DNA of 64,000 bases from Choristoneura fumiferana (GCF_025370935.1 NC_133482.1:16906181-16970180), one strand, 5' to 3'. Positions 1-10,438 are shown, counted from the stretch's first letter. The notes: generated by a model from the sequence alone, not told the origin. Numbers and translations: made by a program.

Positions 1-604
1 GAGCAAGACTCTAAAGTTTGATGTGCTTTGACGTCACAAAATTCAAGATTATGTACCATTTTATCAAAATATTCCCTAACTTCTGAAGCGCTCAAGGAAT
101 CACACCTCAGCGGTCTCGGTATTTCCTTTTACCCATAAAAACATGATCCTTTTAAAAATGCCCGCTCCGGAAAACAGAGACGGTAAATATTTAGTGAAAG
201 GGTTAGGAAAAGCTAAAAGCCTGCAGATAGCTGTTCATTTGTATTAATTAAAAGCCTATATACATAGTTGAATTTTTGCCGACGCGGTTTGAGGGCTTCA
301 TTATTTTATTTATTAAACAGTTTTAGACTTGACTTTGTTAGCATTATTATATTACTCTTATTAAGTCGAAGCGCTACTGAAGTTTACTCATTCACATTTG
401 CGTTCATTCATTTAATAGTTTTTTAATGTTTAATGTTTATTTGGGCAAAAACGGTACAATATACGGTATTTTTTTTTGGTTATATTGAATACTTATGTAA
501 TTTCATGTTCATCTATAATTTAACTATTCCAACAAGGTACGTAGGTACTTGGGGAGTTACCGTGACAAATTAAAACGTTTATTTTGGTTTGTTAATCTAA
601 CATC
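1..604. other. AT-rich non-coding stretch, nothing recognised
   Basis: No open frame of note, no tRNA-like box and no inverted repeat longer than about 12 bp was seen. It matches no other part of the window that I could find. Confidence 0.5.
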
Positions 605-812
605 TCTGGTAGCACGGTAAACGGTTGTGTTGCTCTGAAGGTGAGCTCTGGTTGAGTTCGAAACGAGTCAGTGTAATGCACTGGTAGTGATAGATGGGTT
701 TATGTGATTTGTGTGTATGTGTTCGTACAGTGTGGAGGTAGAGGAACTGCATGAACATACATTTCTTGCATAGTCGTAGCTATCATAAGGTCGCGGGTAA
801 GTAAAGTAATTA
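605..812 (+). repeat. Dispersed repeat, copy 1 (partner at 46930-47123)
   Basis: The stretch shares TCTGGTAGCA, CTCTGGTTGAGT, GGAGGT, GAGCTGCATGA and AGCTAT..AAGGTC.C.GGT in the same order and orientation with 46930-47123. The two copies are clearly diverged. No terminal inverted repeat or tRNA promoter is seen, so its class is unknown. Confidence 0.6.
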
Positions 813-956
813 TTTCAGTTAAGTAGAATTACGTTTATTTTTTGTAATCGTGTAGTTATTTCGTCACTATATAAAAAAAAACTCGTAGGTCAAAATAGAA
901 AAAAATTCTGAGTGAACTTTATAGACATTACATCAAGGTTCAATTTTGTTGACATA

Positions 957-1415
957 TTGATTTTAGATACGAGATTTTTTCAAAGTAGTGACGATTTGTA
1001 CTATCACCAGCACCAATATCTGACACAACAAAACGTGCATAAATATCTGATATGTACAGTCACCAGCATTAATATCTGCCACAGCGGAGCGTGCAAAAAT
1101 ATCTGACACGTCCTTCCGACCCTAGAAATAGAGTCGTTGATTTTAGATACGAGATTTTTTCAAAGTAGTGACGAATTGTACTATCACCAGCACCAATATC
1201 TGACACAACAAAACGTGCATAAATATTCTGATATGTCAGTCACCAGCATTATATCTGCCACGCGGAGCGTGCAAAAATATCTGACACGTCCTTCCGACCC
1301 TAGAAATAGAGTCGTATCAGATATTTATGCACGCTTGTTGTGTCAGATATTGGTGCTGGTGACTGTACAACTCTATTTCTAGGGCCAGCATGACGTGTCA
1401 GATATTTTTGCATGC
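957..1415. repeat. 180-bp tandem duplication plus inverted third copy (ATATCTGACAC family)
   Basis: Unit 1 (957-1136) and unit 2 (1137-1313) are nearly identical and exactly 180 bp out of phase at their starts. The stretch 1313-1415 is a partial copy in inverted orientation, so the block can fold back on itself. Each unit alternates CACCAGCACCAATATC-type and GCGTGCAAAAATATCTGACA-type motifs. A further diverged copy lies at 56070-56172. Short open frames here are by-products of the repeat. It is probably a fold-back MITE or satellite-like element. Confidence 0.8.
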
Positions 1416-1523
1416 AAGTTATTTAATTATCATCTTGTTTAATATAACTGTCCCTACACATGAGGGACATTCATTATCAAGGACTGTTATTAAAGACTAA
1501 CAAGTATTTACACATACTGATTG

Positions 1524-1701
1524 ATGTGCCAAAGAAAACATTCCAAAATTGCGGAAATTTTCGTATAGGAAAATTCGGGAAACTTGTCAATATTTTTTAT
1601 GGGGAATGAAACTTACCGTTTCTTAAATTTCTTGTGAAAATTTCCAGAAATTTCCGAGAACTTTACCAACTATTAGGAAACTTTCTGCAACTGGCACATC
1701 T
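1524..1701. repeat. Imperfect inverted repeat bounded by GATGTGCCA
   Basis: The stretch opens with GATGTGCCA and closes with TGGCACATC. Both arms contain GGAAATTTTC/GAAAATTTCC motifs, giving a loose fold-back of about 178 bp. It may be a decayed MITE. Confidence 0.45.
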
Positions 1702-1744
1702 GTATTTACACAGATCACTTCGTACACCTAACAAATATATTTAT

Positions 1745-1812
1745 TTACTAGCTGTTGTATGTATGCGTCCCCTGAGAACTTTACACGTTTCCGGGATAAA
1801 AGTATAGCCAGT
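1745..1812 (+). repeat. Fragment of the CTAGCT...ATTAGTA element
   Basis: It begins ACTAGCTGTTG and runs into CGTTTCCGGGATAAAAGTAT, the order seen in the 5' part of the element at 2756-2976. Only the 5' part remains. Confidence 0.4.
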
Positions 1813-1990
1813 GTTGCTCGCTGGTAAAATAGCTTTCTTTATGTGAAAGGATTTTTAAATGGGTTCATTAAGCCACATCACGTTTATCTGTCGTGTTGTG
1901 TTGTGTGACAGATCTCTATCTCTCTGTATAGCTTGTGATGCGACACAATACAAGCCGTCACAACACACTGCATCAGAACTAACCTAACCA

Positions 1991-2310
1991 TAAAAAAACA
2001 TTTTTAATACAAGCTTTTTTTGCTGATTGTACTTTTTGTTGACTTTACTTGTATTGTAACCCGAATTACATTTGCATAACAAATTTCAGGCCGATGCTAT
2101 TAACCGTTGAAGATTTCTGTCCTGCGGAGACAATTCTGGTTGGACTACCAGAATGTCACTGCGAGTACTAGATTATTGTATTGTCACACGGTTTACATAA
2201 GTATTCCAAATTTCAAGTCAATCCGACTACTGGAAGTTCGTTACATTTAACTTGCAAGATTTGATTACAGACAGACAGACAAACAACGGGACAGGTGAAA
2301 CTAAATAAAA
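1991..2310 (+). repeat. Dispersed repeat ending GACAGGTGAAACTAAATAAA, copy 1
   Basis: The order is an AAAACATTTTTAATACAAG head, a core with CCAAATTTCAAGTCAATCCG, and an ACAGACAGACA tract before GGGACAGGTGAAACTAAAT. Copies lie at 12091-12378 (plus) and 17938-18240 (minus), with a fragment at 3587-3670. The 3'-anchored structure and short microsatellite suggest a retroposon, but no promoter boxes or coding sequence are visible. Confidence 0.7.
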
Positions 2311-2342
2311 TCATGTAATAAAAGGTATGAAACCGATACCGT

Positions 2343-2473
2343 ACTGCAGAGCTACTACGAAACTCGAAGTTCGTGTCGTGCGGTCCCTCTGACACTTATA
2401 CTATTTAATACGAGAGCGAGAGGGATGGTATGATACGAACTTCGAGTTTCGAGTTTCGTAGTAGCCCTGCTGT
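2343..2473. repeat. Fold-back (MITE-like) element
   Basis: The left arm contains CTACTACGAAACTCGAAGTT and the right arm its complement AACTTCGAGTTTCGAG...TTTCGTAGTAG, separated by about 50 bp. The right arm carries a small internal duplication of CGAGTTT. Confidence 0.65.
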
Positions 2474-2557
2474 CTTCATTCTTCAAATCTTCTCCAAACC
2501 TCTTGTTAAACCAAAGCCATAATAATCATTATCTGTCTTTATATACGTGACACTGTA

Positions 2558-2645
2558 GGCACAGGCCTCTTCTCAGAATGAGAGGGTTTGAATTGTAGTT
2601 CCTACGTGGGCCCCATGCGGCTTGAGAGCTTCACACACATACAAA
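2558..2645 (-). mobile_element. SINE-1 3'-half fragment
   Basis: GCACAGGCCTCTTCTCAGAA, then TAGTTCCTACGTGGGCCC and CTTCACACACA, match on the minus strand the 3' half of the SINE-1 copies at 31019-31266 and 57849-58158. The tRNA head is absent. Confidence 0.6.
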
Positions 2646-2755
2646 AAAATGAACCGACTGTAAAAGGGAAAAAACCATGACAATAAGTTTCTACACGTTT
2701 AAAGTCGGTGCCTCAATACGAGGCAGCAGGAGCGATAGAAGCCTCATAGATAGTA

Positions 2756-2976
2756 CTAGCCTGTTGCCTGCGACTCCATGCGCGTAGGATTCGTTTATCG
2801 CTATCCCACGGGAGCCATGCAACTTTCCGGGATAAAAACTATCCTATATGCTTCCCTGGAACTCAAACTGTCTATAAGTATACCGAATTTTATCTAATCG
2901 GTTCAGCGGTTTAGACGTGACTAGGCAACAAACAAACAGACTGACAAACTTTCTCATTTATAATATTAGTGGGATG
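2756..2976 (+). repeat. CTAGCT...ATTAGTA element, copy with both ends
   Basis: It begins ACTAGCCTGTTGCCTGCGAC and ends CATTTATAATATTAGTGGGA. In between are TCGGTTCAGCGGTTTAGACG and an ACAAACAGACTGAC tract. The same ends bound the expanded copy at 23172-24737, and fragments occur in several other places. No terminal inverted repeats or protein are visible. I infer an abundant non-autonomous element of uncertain class. Confidence 0.65.
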
Positions 2977-3586
2977 GAGGTAAGTTAGACGACTGGAGGC
3001 CCACCCACCCTCCTTTTTATGAAGTCTGTTAAAAAAGTACAATGGAGTCAAACATTTTATTTTTCAAAAACTTAATTTTTTTTTGAGTGCAAATTATTTG
3101 GTTAAATTCGGGTAGTTCACTGGCGGCTCGTATTTTAAGTCCACCATAATCATTCCTCCCATTGAACGTCCACTGTTGGGTAATGGGGTCGCCGTGAGAG
3201 ATGGTCGGGGCTGCATTCATTCGACGTTATCCGTCCGTATTAAATCGCCTCCATCCGTCCCATGTGCTTTTAACAATTGACATTAATTCTGCGATTAATT
3301 CCCTTTCTTCTCCAGATTTCTTACACAGTTTGAAATGTCTTTGTGAAAAATTTCGTTTTTGACATGTCTTTTTTTACTATACTAGCTACCTTTCATGTCA
3401 ATTGAAGCGTTAGGAGTTAAGCAAAAGTTGCTCTAAGACTATGAGGAAGCTAAAAATTAGTTTATAGTAAAAAAAAAAATGTGTCCGGAGTAAAACCAAT
3501 CTGTAGTAAAATAAAAAATAGGAATAAGAGTTTTAGAGAGTCAATATGGACCCGCCGCCTTGCCATATTATCGTATATTCACCAGC
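2977..3586. other. AT-rich non-coding, nothing recognised
   Basis: Poly-A/T runs and one short minus-strand open frame (3029-3220) without recognisable sequence. No repeat partner was noticed in the window. Confidence 0.45.
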
Positions 3587-3670
3587 AGTCGTATTGTCGT
3601 ATTGTCATAAGGATGCCAAATTTCAAGTTAATCCGACCACTGGAAATGAATCAAACTTACAAGATGTGAC
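3587..3670 (+). repeat. Fragment of the GACAGGTGAAACTAAATAAA repeat
   Basis: GCCAAATTTCAAGTTAATCC, then GACCACTGGAA and CTTACAAGAT, correspond to the central part of the copy at 1991-2310. Both ends are missing. Confidence 0.5.
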
Positions 3671-3844
3671 CCGTACAATACATACATTGTAAGTTAATTA
3701 AAGCTTATAATATTATACATGAAGCAGCGTTAGTACATCACATGGCAAGATAAGGTTAGGATTGTTTAATGTTACCTGAACGTGCGGCTTGATTGTTGTT
3801 TTCACTTATTATTATAGATAAGCTTCTAATGAAGCGTCGGCCGC

Positions 3845-3965
3845 AAGGTTGACATTATGCTGAGTTGGGACCATTTCGTGACAAAATTTATTTCCTTTTT
3901 CCTTTTTTATTTATTTGTAAAAATGTCACGAATAAATGTTTTTCTTTCTTTCTTTCTTTCTTTCT
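3845..3965 (+). mobile_element. Probable LINE 3' end with (TTTC)n tail
   Basis: An AATAAATG-type ending runs straight into six TTTC units (about 3940-3964). This matches the layout of other LINE 3' ends here, where a short UTR finishes in a simple repeat. No coding part survives. Confidence 0.4.
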
Positions 3966-4045
3966 AATGCTCGTGGCTTTTGGTACCAAATACGGTACAT
4001 ATTTGACTCAAATTAAAGCTCGAAAAAATGCATGTTATCGAACAG

Positions 4046-4508
4046 AAATAGTAGATTGTACAATAAGAGCATAAAACGAGATATTTTACCCGAGACGTTC
4101 ATATAGCCACCCGAGCCGGTACGGCGAGAGTGGATAGACACGTCGAGGGAAATGGGTTTAATGCTCCACTTTTACACTGCTTTTAACTTAGATTGCGAGG
4201 AAATGGAATAGCAACAGTGGAAAAATTTGTTCACTTTCTATGTATCTTTTATTTTTCATGCATTATTATAAAAAATATATTTTCTTAGTTTTATTGACTT
4301 ATTTTGTTTTATTTTTAGTTTTATATAAGTTAAAAATCAATAAAAATATGTAAAACTTTTTTGTTTGTGGCTGTTGACACCTTGTGGCCGTTGATTACCT
4401 TGGTCTTAGACAAAGATTTTATTTTATGCAATAGACCATAAAAAGTCATTTTATGTCGGGTAGATCCAGCATAAACACGAACTTTATGAGCATGAGAAGT
4501 GAAAAACA
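4046..4508 (+). repeat. Family B repeat, copy 1
   Basis: It starts AATAGTAGATTGTACAATAA and ends GAGCATGAGAAGTGAAAAAC. A second copy lies at 20646-21016, sharing CGGTACGGCGAG, AACAGCAACAGTGGAAA-like and TTGTTTGTGGCTGTT blocks. A 3' scrap is at 39361-39412. Copy 1 is longer because of an AT-rich insertion in its middle. The motif GAGCATAAAA occurs near both ends. No coding capacity; class unknown. Confidence 0.7.
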
Positions 4509-4885
4509 ATTTTCAACCTATATTAACAGAGCTATATATTATTATATATAAAGCAACTAAAATAATTGTACAAGGATTTTACCCATGTTTTTATTTACAA
4601 AATTAATAAAATAAAACTTCTAATGAGTATACGACCAATCAAGTATATGAAAAATAAAAGATAGTCAATAAAAAATGATTACCTATACAATGTTACTGTT
4701 AAAACTCATTCAAATCAACTTCACCTCGCCTGCGGCTCGGCATTAAAATAAATACTGCCATAAAATAAATACTGAATACTAAACACCTCTGATAACATTT
4801 TGAACGTTTTATGCACTTGTTCTATAATCTACTCTTCTTGCTAGCTATACTTAACCTTAATTAAGTGTTTTTGAGCGTCACGATT
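4509..4885. other. AT-rich non-coding, nothing recognised
   Basis: Low-complexity A/T sequence with ATAAAATAAATACTG repeated twice near 4745-4775. No gene or known element seen. Confidence 0.4.
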
Positions 4886-5163
4886 GAAATGGGTCCCGAC
4901 TGTTGAACTTTAAATTAGTAGCTACATTTTCTTCCTTTTGGTTTTGGCAGCCGTGTTTTTGATTTTTTAAATTTAATGTTTTATTTTACACTTTTTTGTT
5001 ATTTATGTGAAAACGGTAGATTAAAAGTATAATGACCCGTATATATTTAGAATGGGCTAATTATTAGCTTTCATTATTTGACACCCATATTGTGACAATT
5101 TCAGCTGCAAGCGAGGACCAAAGAAATGGACATACATACCTTCGGGCAGTCGGGTAAAAAACA
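4886..5163 (+). repeat. Family C repeat, internally deleted copy
   Basis: It opens with ATGGGTCCCGACTGTTGAAC, continues with GAAAACGGTAGATTAAAAG and ATTTAGAATGGGCTAATTAT, and ends CTTCGGGCAGTCGGGTAAAA. The same blocks occur in order at 11160-11503 and, inverted, at 5371-5684. Compared with 11160-11503 the centre is missing. Confidence 0.65.
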
Positions 5164-5370
5164 AATAAGACATTACGGCGGCATCGCAACCGGAACCCTG
5201 TCCCTAACTGTGTTTTCGTCTCATCAGGCACTTAGCACGATGAAATTATTCCTTGTCGCGGTAAACACATCTGTGTACCCGACTTTCGTGGAATTAGCTT
5301 TCTAATCAATTAATGTTTTCTTTCATTTTATGTCTTCCCTAGACGTAAATATAGAATCTTTTTATCCGAA

Positions 5371-5684
5371 TGCCCGAAGGAGGGTTATGTTTTTCGAGCG
5401 TATGTATTTATGTATGTATGTATGTATGTAAGTATGTATATCCATTTCTTTTGGTCCTCGCTGCAGCCTAAACGGCTGGACGGATTGTAACATTTGAGGT
5501 ATCATTGGATTCGTCATAACGTCGGAGTGACATAGGGTATATAATATTACAATATGGCGTCTGCGAAAAAATATGGCGAAGGAATAAAAAAAATGTATTG
5601 TAACAATATGGGAATCAAATGAAAGTTAATAATTAGCCTGTTTTCACAGAAATATCTAAAAAGTATAAAATAAAAAAAATAAAA
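5371..5684 (-). repeat. Family C repeat, inverted copy
   Basis: Starting from the CCCGAAGGAGGGTTATGTTT end it contains a (TATG)n tract at 5404-5440, CTGCAGCCTAAACGGCTGGA and TGAGGTATCATTGGATT. These are the complements of blocks at 11160-11503. With 4886-5163 it makes a divergent inverted pair around about 200 bp of unrelated sequence. Confidence 0.7.
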
Positions 5685-5910
5685 AACCCGACTGCCTTAA
5701 AAAACTAAAAGGAAGAAAATAAGTGTAGTGATCAAGAACTCTGTCAAGAAGCTCATTTAAGGTTCAACAGTCGGGACCCATTCAAAGCGTAACCAGCTCA
5801 AAAAATCTTGGTAATGGGTCCCGACTGTTGAACCTTAAATTAGCTTCTTGACAGAATTATAGACCACTTACACTTATTTTCTTCCTTTTAGTTTTTAAGG
5901 GAGTCGGGTT
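5685..5910. repeat. Fold-back formed by two family C termini
   Basis: Arms of about 100 bp begin AACCCGACTGCC on the left and finish GGGAGTCGGGTT on the right. They meet around GACCCATT...AATGGGTC with roughly a 30-bp spacer. The right arm equals the 5' part of the family C copy at 4886, so this is probably a head-to-head junction of two C copies and not a separate element. Confidence 0.7.
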
Positions 5911-6162
5911 TTTTTTTATTTTTTATTTATTTATTGTTTTTTATTATGGTTATGATACTGAGCGGCAAAAAATCAAAAATTTTGTGCCACTGAGTATTTT
6001 ATATCGTTAAAAGGCTAATTGAACATGTTAGAGACAAATATTTGAGTCATAATACAAGCAAAAGTCAGCAACACACCCACTTCAACTGAAAAGCGTACAG
6101 GAGATTTTTTTCTTTAAACTTCACGCAGCATCTCCTATAGTAAAGTAAGTTTCTACAATAAA

Positions 6163-6829
6163 AAACTGGCTAAGAGCGTGTCGGACACGCCCAAAATAGG
6201 GTTCCGTAGCCATTACGAAAAAATTAAGTAGTATTTTTTTAAGGATTTCGTATTTTATACGGAATCTTCCAAGTTTAGGTATATTTTATACCTTAGCTTA
6301 GGCTTCTATTTACTCATAAACTACTAATAATTCTCAAGCAAACTTAGCCGTTATAGTTTTCCATGAAAGTTTGATATACTTACCTGCTTACTACCATCCT
6401 GATTTTTTTCAAACTTTTCCACCCACCGGTTTAGATTTTAGAGGGGAGGGGACGCTCGATTTTAATGAAAATTTGCACTTTAAAGTTGAATATTTTCGCA
6501 AAAAAAATCAATGAATCGAAAAATCGTCTTAGCAAACCCCTAATGGTTTTAAAACACCTATCCAACAATTCCCCACACTATAGGGTTGGATGAGAAAAAA
6601 AAATCACTCCCACTTTACGTCTATGAGAGGTACCGTAATTTTTTTTTAAATATTTTATTGTACCATTTTGTCGGCATATTTTACATATATATCCGTGCAA
6701 ATTTACAGCTTTCTAGCTTTGATAGTCCCTGAGCAAAGCCGCGGACGTACCGACAGACAGACAGACAGACAGACATGGCGAAACTATAAGGGTTCCGTTT
6801 TTGCCATTTTGGCTCCGGAACCTTAAAAA
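6163..6829 (+). repeat. Family D repeat (AAGAGCGTGTCGGACACGCC), full-looking copy
   Basis: The 5' end reads GGCTAAGAGCGTGTCGGACA followed by AGGGTTCCGTAGCCATTA. The 3' end carries (ACAG)n, CATGGCGAAACTATAAGGG and GGCTCCGGAACCTTAAAAA. The ends hold subterminal inverted motifs (AGGGTTCCG.AGCCA against TGGCTCCGGAACC). Other copies: 40349-40968 (plus), 38549-39238 (minus, diverged), 45932-46662 (inverted pair) and 61150-61497 (5'-truncated). It is one of the longest repeats in the window and has no open frame. Confidence 0.75.
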
Positions 6830-6915
6830 GGTGGATATTGTTGACTCTGCTTCTATATGGCTCATTATATAACCAAATTAAATTGGCTACAGTCTATTCG
6901 TCGAGACTTGACAGG

Positions 6916-7633
6916 TACAGTCAGCGTCATATAGTACGTAGCAGTCAAGATCACCAAATACTTGAAACATCCAAATAGTCGTTAACATTGACCCAATCAA
7001 GGCGATCAAATTGCTCAGGACATCCATCGCGTACAAATAAATCGAGCACGCACATCACCACTAGTAGCGTAGCAGCCATAATATCCAAAAGTATGGACAC
7101 ACTAGAAAACTGAGCTTTATATAAAAGGTTTAAGGTTTAATCTCGTGTTGAGTGCGAATTAACACGTCAGATTCTACTTTTTATTTTTGACAATCACCGA
7201 AAAGAGTACCAACTTGTCAGTGATCGTTCCGTCTCTTTCATTTGGAGCCTGACGGCTTTTTTCACATTTTTATTTACATTGTCAGAATTCCGGATTAACG
7301 GATTTCCTTTTAATATGGCTTGAATTGCCAGTATAATTACATTATAAAAGAGTTTTTATTTAATGAAAAAGGTAATGACATGTGCATTTTGCACCAAGAG
7401 ACTGAAAATGAACACCGTTCACATTATATTAAAGAGGACTAGCTAACTGGATCATTGGACCTTACACGGTATGTAATAAAGTCAAGTTTCCTGCGGTGTC
7501 TCCACTATATTTGTACACGATGGATGTCTCGAACAATTTGACCGCTTTGACTGATTCACTGGTAATGACCATTTTGTATGTTTCCAAGTATTTGGTGATC
7601 TTGACTGCTACGTACTATATGACGCTGACTGTA
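6916..7633. mobile_element. Non-autonomous Tc1/mariner-type element with about 140-bp inverted repeats
   Basis: TA(6916-6917) precedes CAGTCAGCGTCATATAGTAC, and the right end reads GTACTATATGACGCTGACTG followed by TA (7632-7633). The outer 40 bp are perfect inverted repeats. Similarity continues for about 140 bp on each side through GATCACCAAATACTTG and ACATCCATCG. The TA flanks are the target duplication expected of the Tc1/mariner superfamily. The 430-bp interior has no transposase frame, so this is a MITE-like derivative of 714 bp. Confidence 0.85.
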
Positions 7634-7731
7634 CTATGATAAAGTCTCGGAATAGCAACAGTCGCTTACTTATCGCAAACTGTATGACGGGCATCGTTTG
7701 TCACGGTGTGAACTCAATTTCGTGGGGTACC

Positions 7732-7793
7732 GGCCGGGCGTTTGACAGAACTGGATGCCTGGTAAGGCATCCAGTTCTGTCAAACGCCCGGCC
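7732..7793. repeat. Perfect 28-bp-arm palindrome
   Basis: Left arm 7732-7759 begins GGCCGGGCGTTTGACAGAAC and right arm 7766-7793 is its exact complement. The loop is TGGTAA (7760-7765). It is strikingly GC-rich for the surroundings. It could be a very short MITE, a fold-back remnant or a replication/assembly artefact. Confidence 0.85.
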
Positions 7794-7865
7794 CGGCACA
7801 CGATCGAACAGCATCTTCATCAAGGCTCGGAACCGGTTTATAAAATAGCGTTAAATACGCGATTC

Positions 7866-9500
7866 AATTCTCCCAGTTTTATCTAAAGTAGTTGAACATT
7901 TTGTAAATCGACGTCTCTCCTCGCATCTCAATACACACAATCTCCTAAATCCTTTCCAATCAGGTTTCCGTCCTGGGCATAGCACTGTCTCAGCCCTCGT
8001 CAAGGTTACTGATGATATTCGCCTTAATATTGAGAACAAAAAGCTAACAGTCCTGGTGCTACTTGATTTCAGTAGTGCATTTAATACCGTTGACTTTGAT
8101 ATACTTCTTGGTATCCTTAACTCTTTAAACATATCTTCAAATGCGTTATCCTGGTTCCGTTCTTACCTCTGTGGGAGACAACAGCGAGTCAAGGTTGAAG
8201 ACGTTTTTTCAAGCTGGTGCGATCTTACTGCTGGTGTCCCTCAAGGGGGTGTACTCTCTCCGCTCCTTTCTCTATTTTTATTAATGGCATTACCTCTTCT
8301 TTGCACTCTTCTTACCACCTGTATGCGGACGATTTACAAATCTATGATGCCGCTAGTCTTGACGATTTTCCTCTGCTAATTGATCGCATTAATACAGACC
8401 TTAATGCAATTCGTGACTGGGCTGAGAGGTTCGGCCTCAAAGTAAATGCAAAGAAAACCCAGGCAATCATTATTGGCAGTCCATTCTTTATCTCTCGATT
8501 TCTGACTTGGTGGTTCCAAACTTGTATTTTGATGGTACAATTATTCCTTTCTCATCTACCGTCAGAAATCTGGGGATCATAATGGACCAAACGCTTTCTT
8601 GGTCGGCCCAAGTGACTGATGTCAGTCGTAAACTTTTTGCCTCGCTACACTCGCTCAGGCGCTTGCAAAATTTTCTACCTCTCCAAACGAAAATTACTCT
8701 GGCTCAGTCTCTTTTGCTCCCTTGCTTGACTATGGTGATATTGGTTATCTGGATCTTAGTGAGGGGCTGCTTGACAAGCTCGATCGCCTTCAGAATGTAT
8801 GTATTCGATACATTTTTGGACTCCGCAAGTACGACCACGTGTCTAATTTCAGGGTACAGCTGAAGTGGTTGCCTATAAGGGATCGTAGGAACATCCACGT
8901 TCTGTCATTACTTTTCAACACTCTTTTTAATCCTTCTGCTCCCGTATACCTTTCGAGCGTTTCAGCTACTTGGCTGCTGGCAGTCAGTATCGGTTACGAT
9001 CGAGTACCAATCTCCTTTTAGCCTGTCTTCTACCTCATCCAAAACATACTCTAAATCCTTTACAGTGCAATCTGCCAGGCTGTGGAATCGGCTACCGACC
9101 TCCATCCGGCAATCCCCACCGTGGGATCTTTAGGGAAGGCTTGAGAAGAATGTGGCTTGCACCTTCTCCTTAAATATTTGAGAACATTCCTTTGTTAATA
9201 TGCTTATATATTATATGTATTATGGTCATATATATAGTAGTTTATTTATTTATATTGTAGTTTTATGTATTATATTGTTTAAAGCACTGTATAGTAGCTT
9301 CCATTATTTTAACTCTAAAACTCACCCTTTGTCGGACCCTAACGTATTGCTCCTCTCCTCTCATCCACTCAAAGGTTGACTGGTAGAGATCCCTTAAAGG
9401 GATAAGTCCGCCTTTGTACAAGTATCTTAAAGTTTGTCAGTAATGTTTTGTTAATTTTCTTTTGTACAATAAAGAGTTTACATACATACATACATACATA
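7866..9500 (+). pseudogene. 5'-truncated, frameshifted CR1/jockey-like LINE reverse transcriptase
   Basis: The conceptual product covers reverse transcriptase from block 2 onward. The motifs AFNTVDFDILL (about 8077-8109), GVPQGGVLSPLL (8233-8268) and the catalytic YADD box (about 8322-8333) are visible, followed by a thumb/C-terminal region with WLPIRDRRNIHVLSLLFNTL and ARLWNRLP-like residues. The frame changes near 8270, 8500, 8720 and 8960, so it is dead. The 3' UTR contains CTGGTAGAGATCCCTTAAAG and ends AATAAAGAGTTTACATAC in an (ATAC)n tail. The endonuclease and first reverse transcriptase blocks are absent. The same 3' UTR recurs at 22457-22812. The clade is judged from motif style only. 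Confidence 0.85.
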
Positions 9501-9579
9501 AATACCGGTTTATTTCGGTTTAACTCCGAACTTTCATAAGAACGCGAACGTTTTTAAGAACTTAACTATAACCTAAATA

Positions 9580-9676
9580 AACCGGTTTATTCGACGAGTG
9601 AATAAACCGGTTTTTATTGTTCTAAACCGGTTAATCTGGCAAGAACTTTATGGAAATGTTCCCTTAAAAACCGGTT
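9580..9676. promoter_or_regulatory. Cluster of four perfect AACCGGTT palindromes
   Basis: AACCGGTT occurs at 9580-9587, 9605-9612, 9625-9632 and 9669-9676, with near matches at about 9502 and 9516. AACCGGTT is the known consensus of Grainyhead/CP2 transcription factors. Whether the cluster is a regulatory site or a decayed repeat cannot be told from sequence. Another single site lies at 14283-14290. Confidence 0.4.
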
Positions 9677-9734
9677 TCAAAATAACGGTTTTGCGCCAAG
9701 CTTGGAAATTTAACCGGCATCCGAGCCTTGATCT

Positions 9735-9895
9735 TCATATCAGCTGTAAGAAGTCCCCCATGGATCGCCAGCTGCTTCGGTCGGAAGCGGCTTGCATCCA
9801 CCGCGATCCTGCGGCTTTAATCAGGTCATCTGTCCATCTTGTGGTGGACGTCCTACGCTGCGCTCGAAAGGCTCGAAAAATTCTGGAATGGGCTT
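9735..9895 (-). pseudogene. RTE-like LINE C-terminal fragment
   Basis: Read on the minus strand with frameshifts, it gives the RTE-type C-terminal signature VGRPP, RW.DD and AGSRWM.AA.DR followed by WRSMG. The (ATG)n tail is missing. The same module appears more completely at 32488-32932. Confidence 0.6.
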
Positions 9896-10115
9896 CATCG
9901 GGTGTGTCCGTTGGGTGATTTTGTCTTCTGAATTAAAACAGTTAATTAATGTTTTCGTCTGTAAAAATAATCAACGGCCCGCATTCGTAACGAGATAAGA
10001 ACCCCTGATTTTTATGAACCACTAAAACCAGCGCTGCGGCTCGCCTCAGTATATATATATATGTAAGTTAAAGCAGTACTATTACTATACTATATACTTT
10101 ATATATATTTGCTGA

Positions 10116-10438
10116 GCCGTGGTGGCCGAGTGGTTTAACCTATGGCCTCTCAAGCAGAGGATCGTGGTTTCAAACCCCAGCTCGCACCTCTGAGCTTTTC
10201 GAAATTCATGTGCGGAATTACTTTTGAAATTTACCACGAGCTTTACGGTGAAGGAAAACATCGTGAGGAAACTTGCACAACAAACCTGCGAAGCAATTCA
10301 ACGGTGTGTGTGAAGTTCCCAATCCGCACTGGGCCCGCATGGGAACTACTGCCCAATCCCACTCATTCCGAGAGGAGGCCTGTACCCTGCAGTGGGACGT
10401 ATATAGGCTGGGATGATGATGGTGATACTATACTTTAG
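10116..10438 (+). mobile_element. SINE-1, near full length
   Basis: The tRNA-related head has an A box TGGCCGAGTGG (10123-10133) and B box GGTTTCAAACC (10166-10176), 32 bp apart. The body runs through ATTCATGTGCGGAATTAC and ACATCGTGAGGAAAC. The tail is AGTGGGACGTATATAGGCTG followed by GATGATGATGG. Transcription would be by RNA polymerase III. Other copies: 2558, 19230, 30176, 31019, 50010, 57849 and 59362. A frame running through it is not a gene. Confidence 0.85.

Noticed and set aside
10116..10186. Possible tRNA genes (also at 29742, 50150-50225, 57850, 59362, 61917, 63844)
   Set aside because: A and B boxes are present, but each is followed by the same long SINE body. Several cannot close a proper acceptor stem. 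They are SINE heads.
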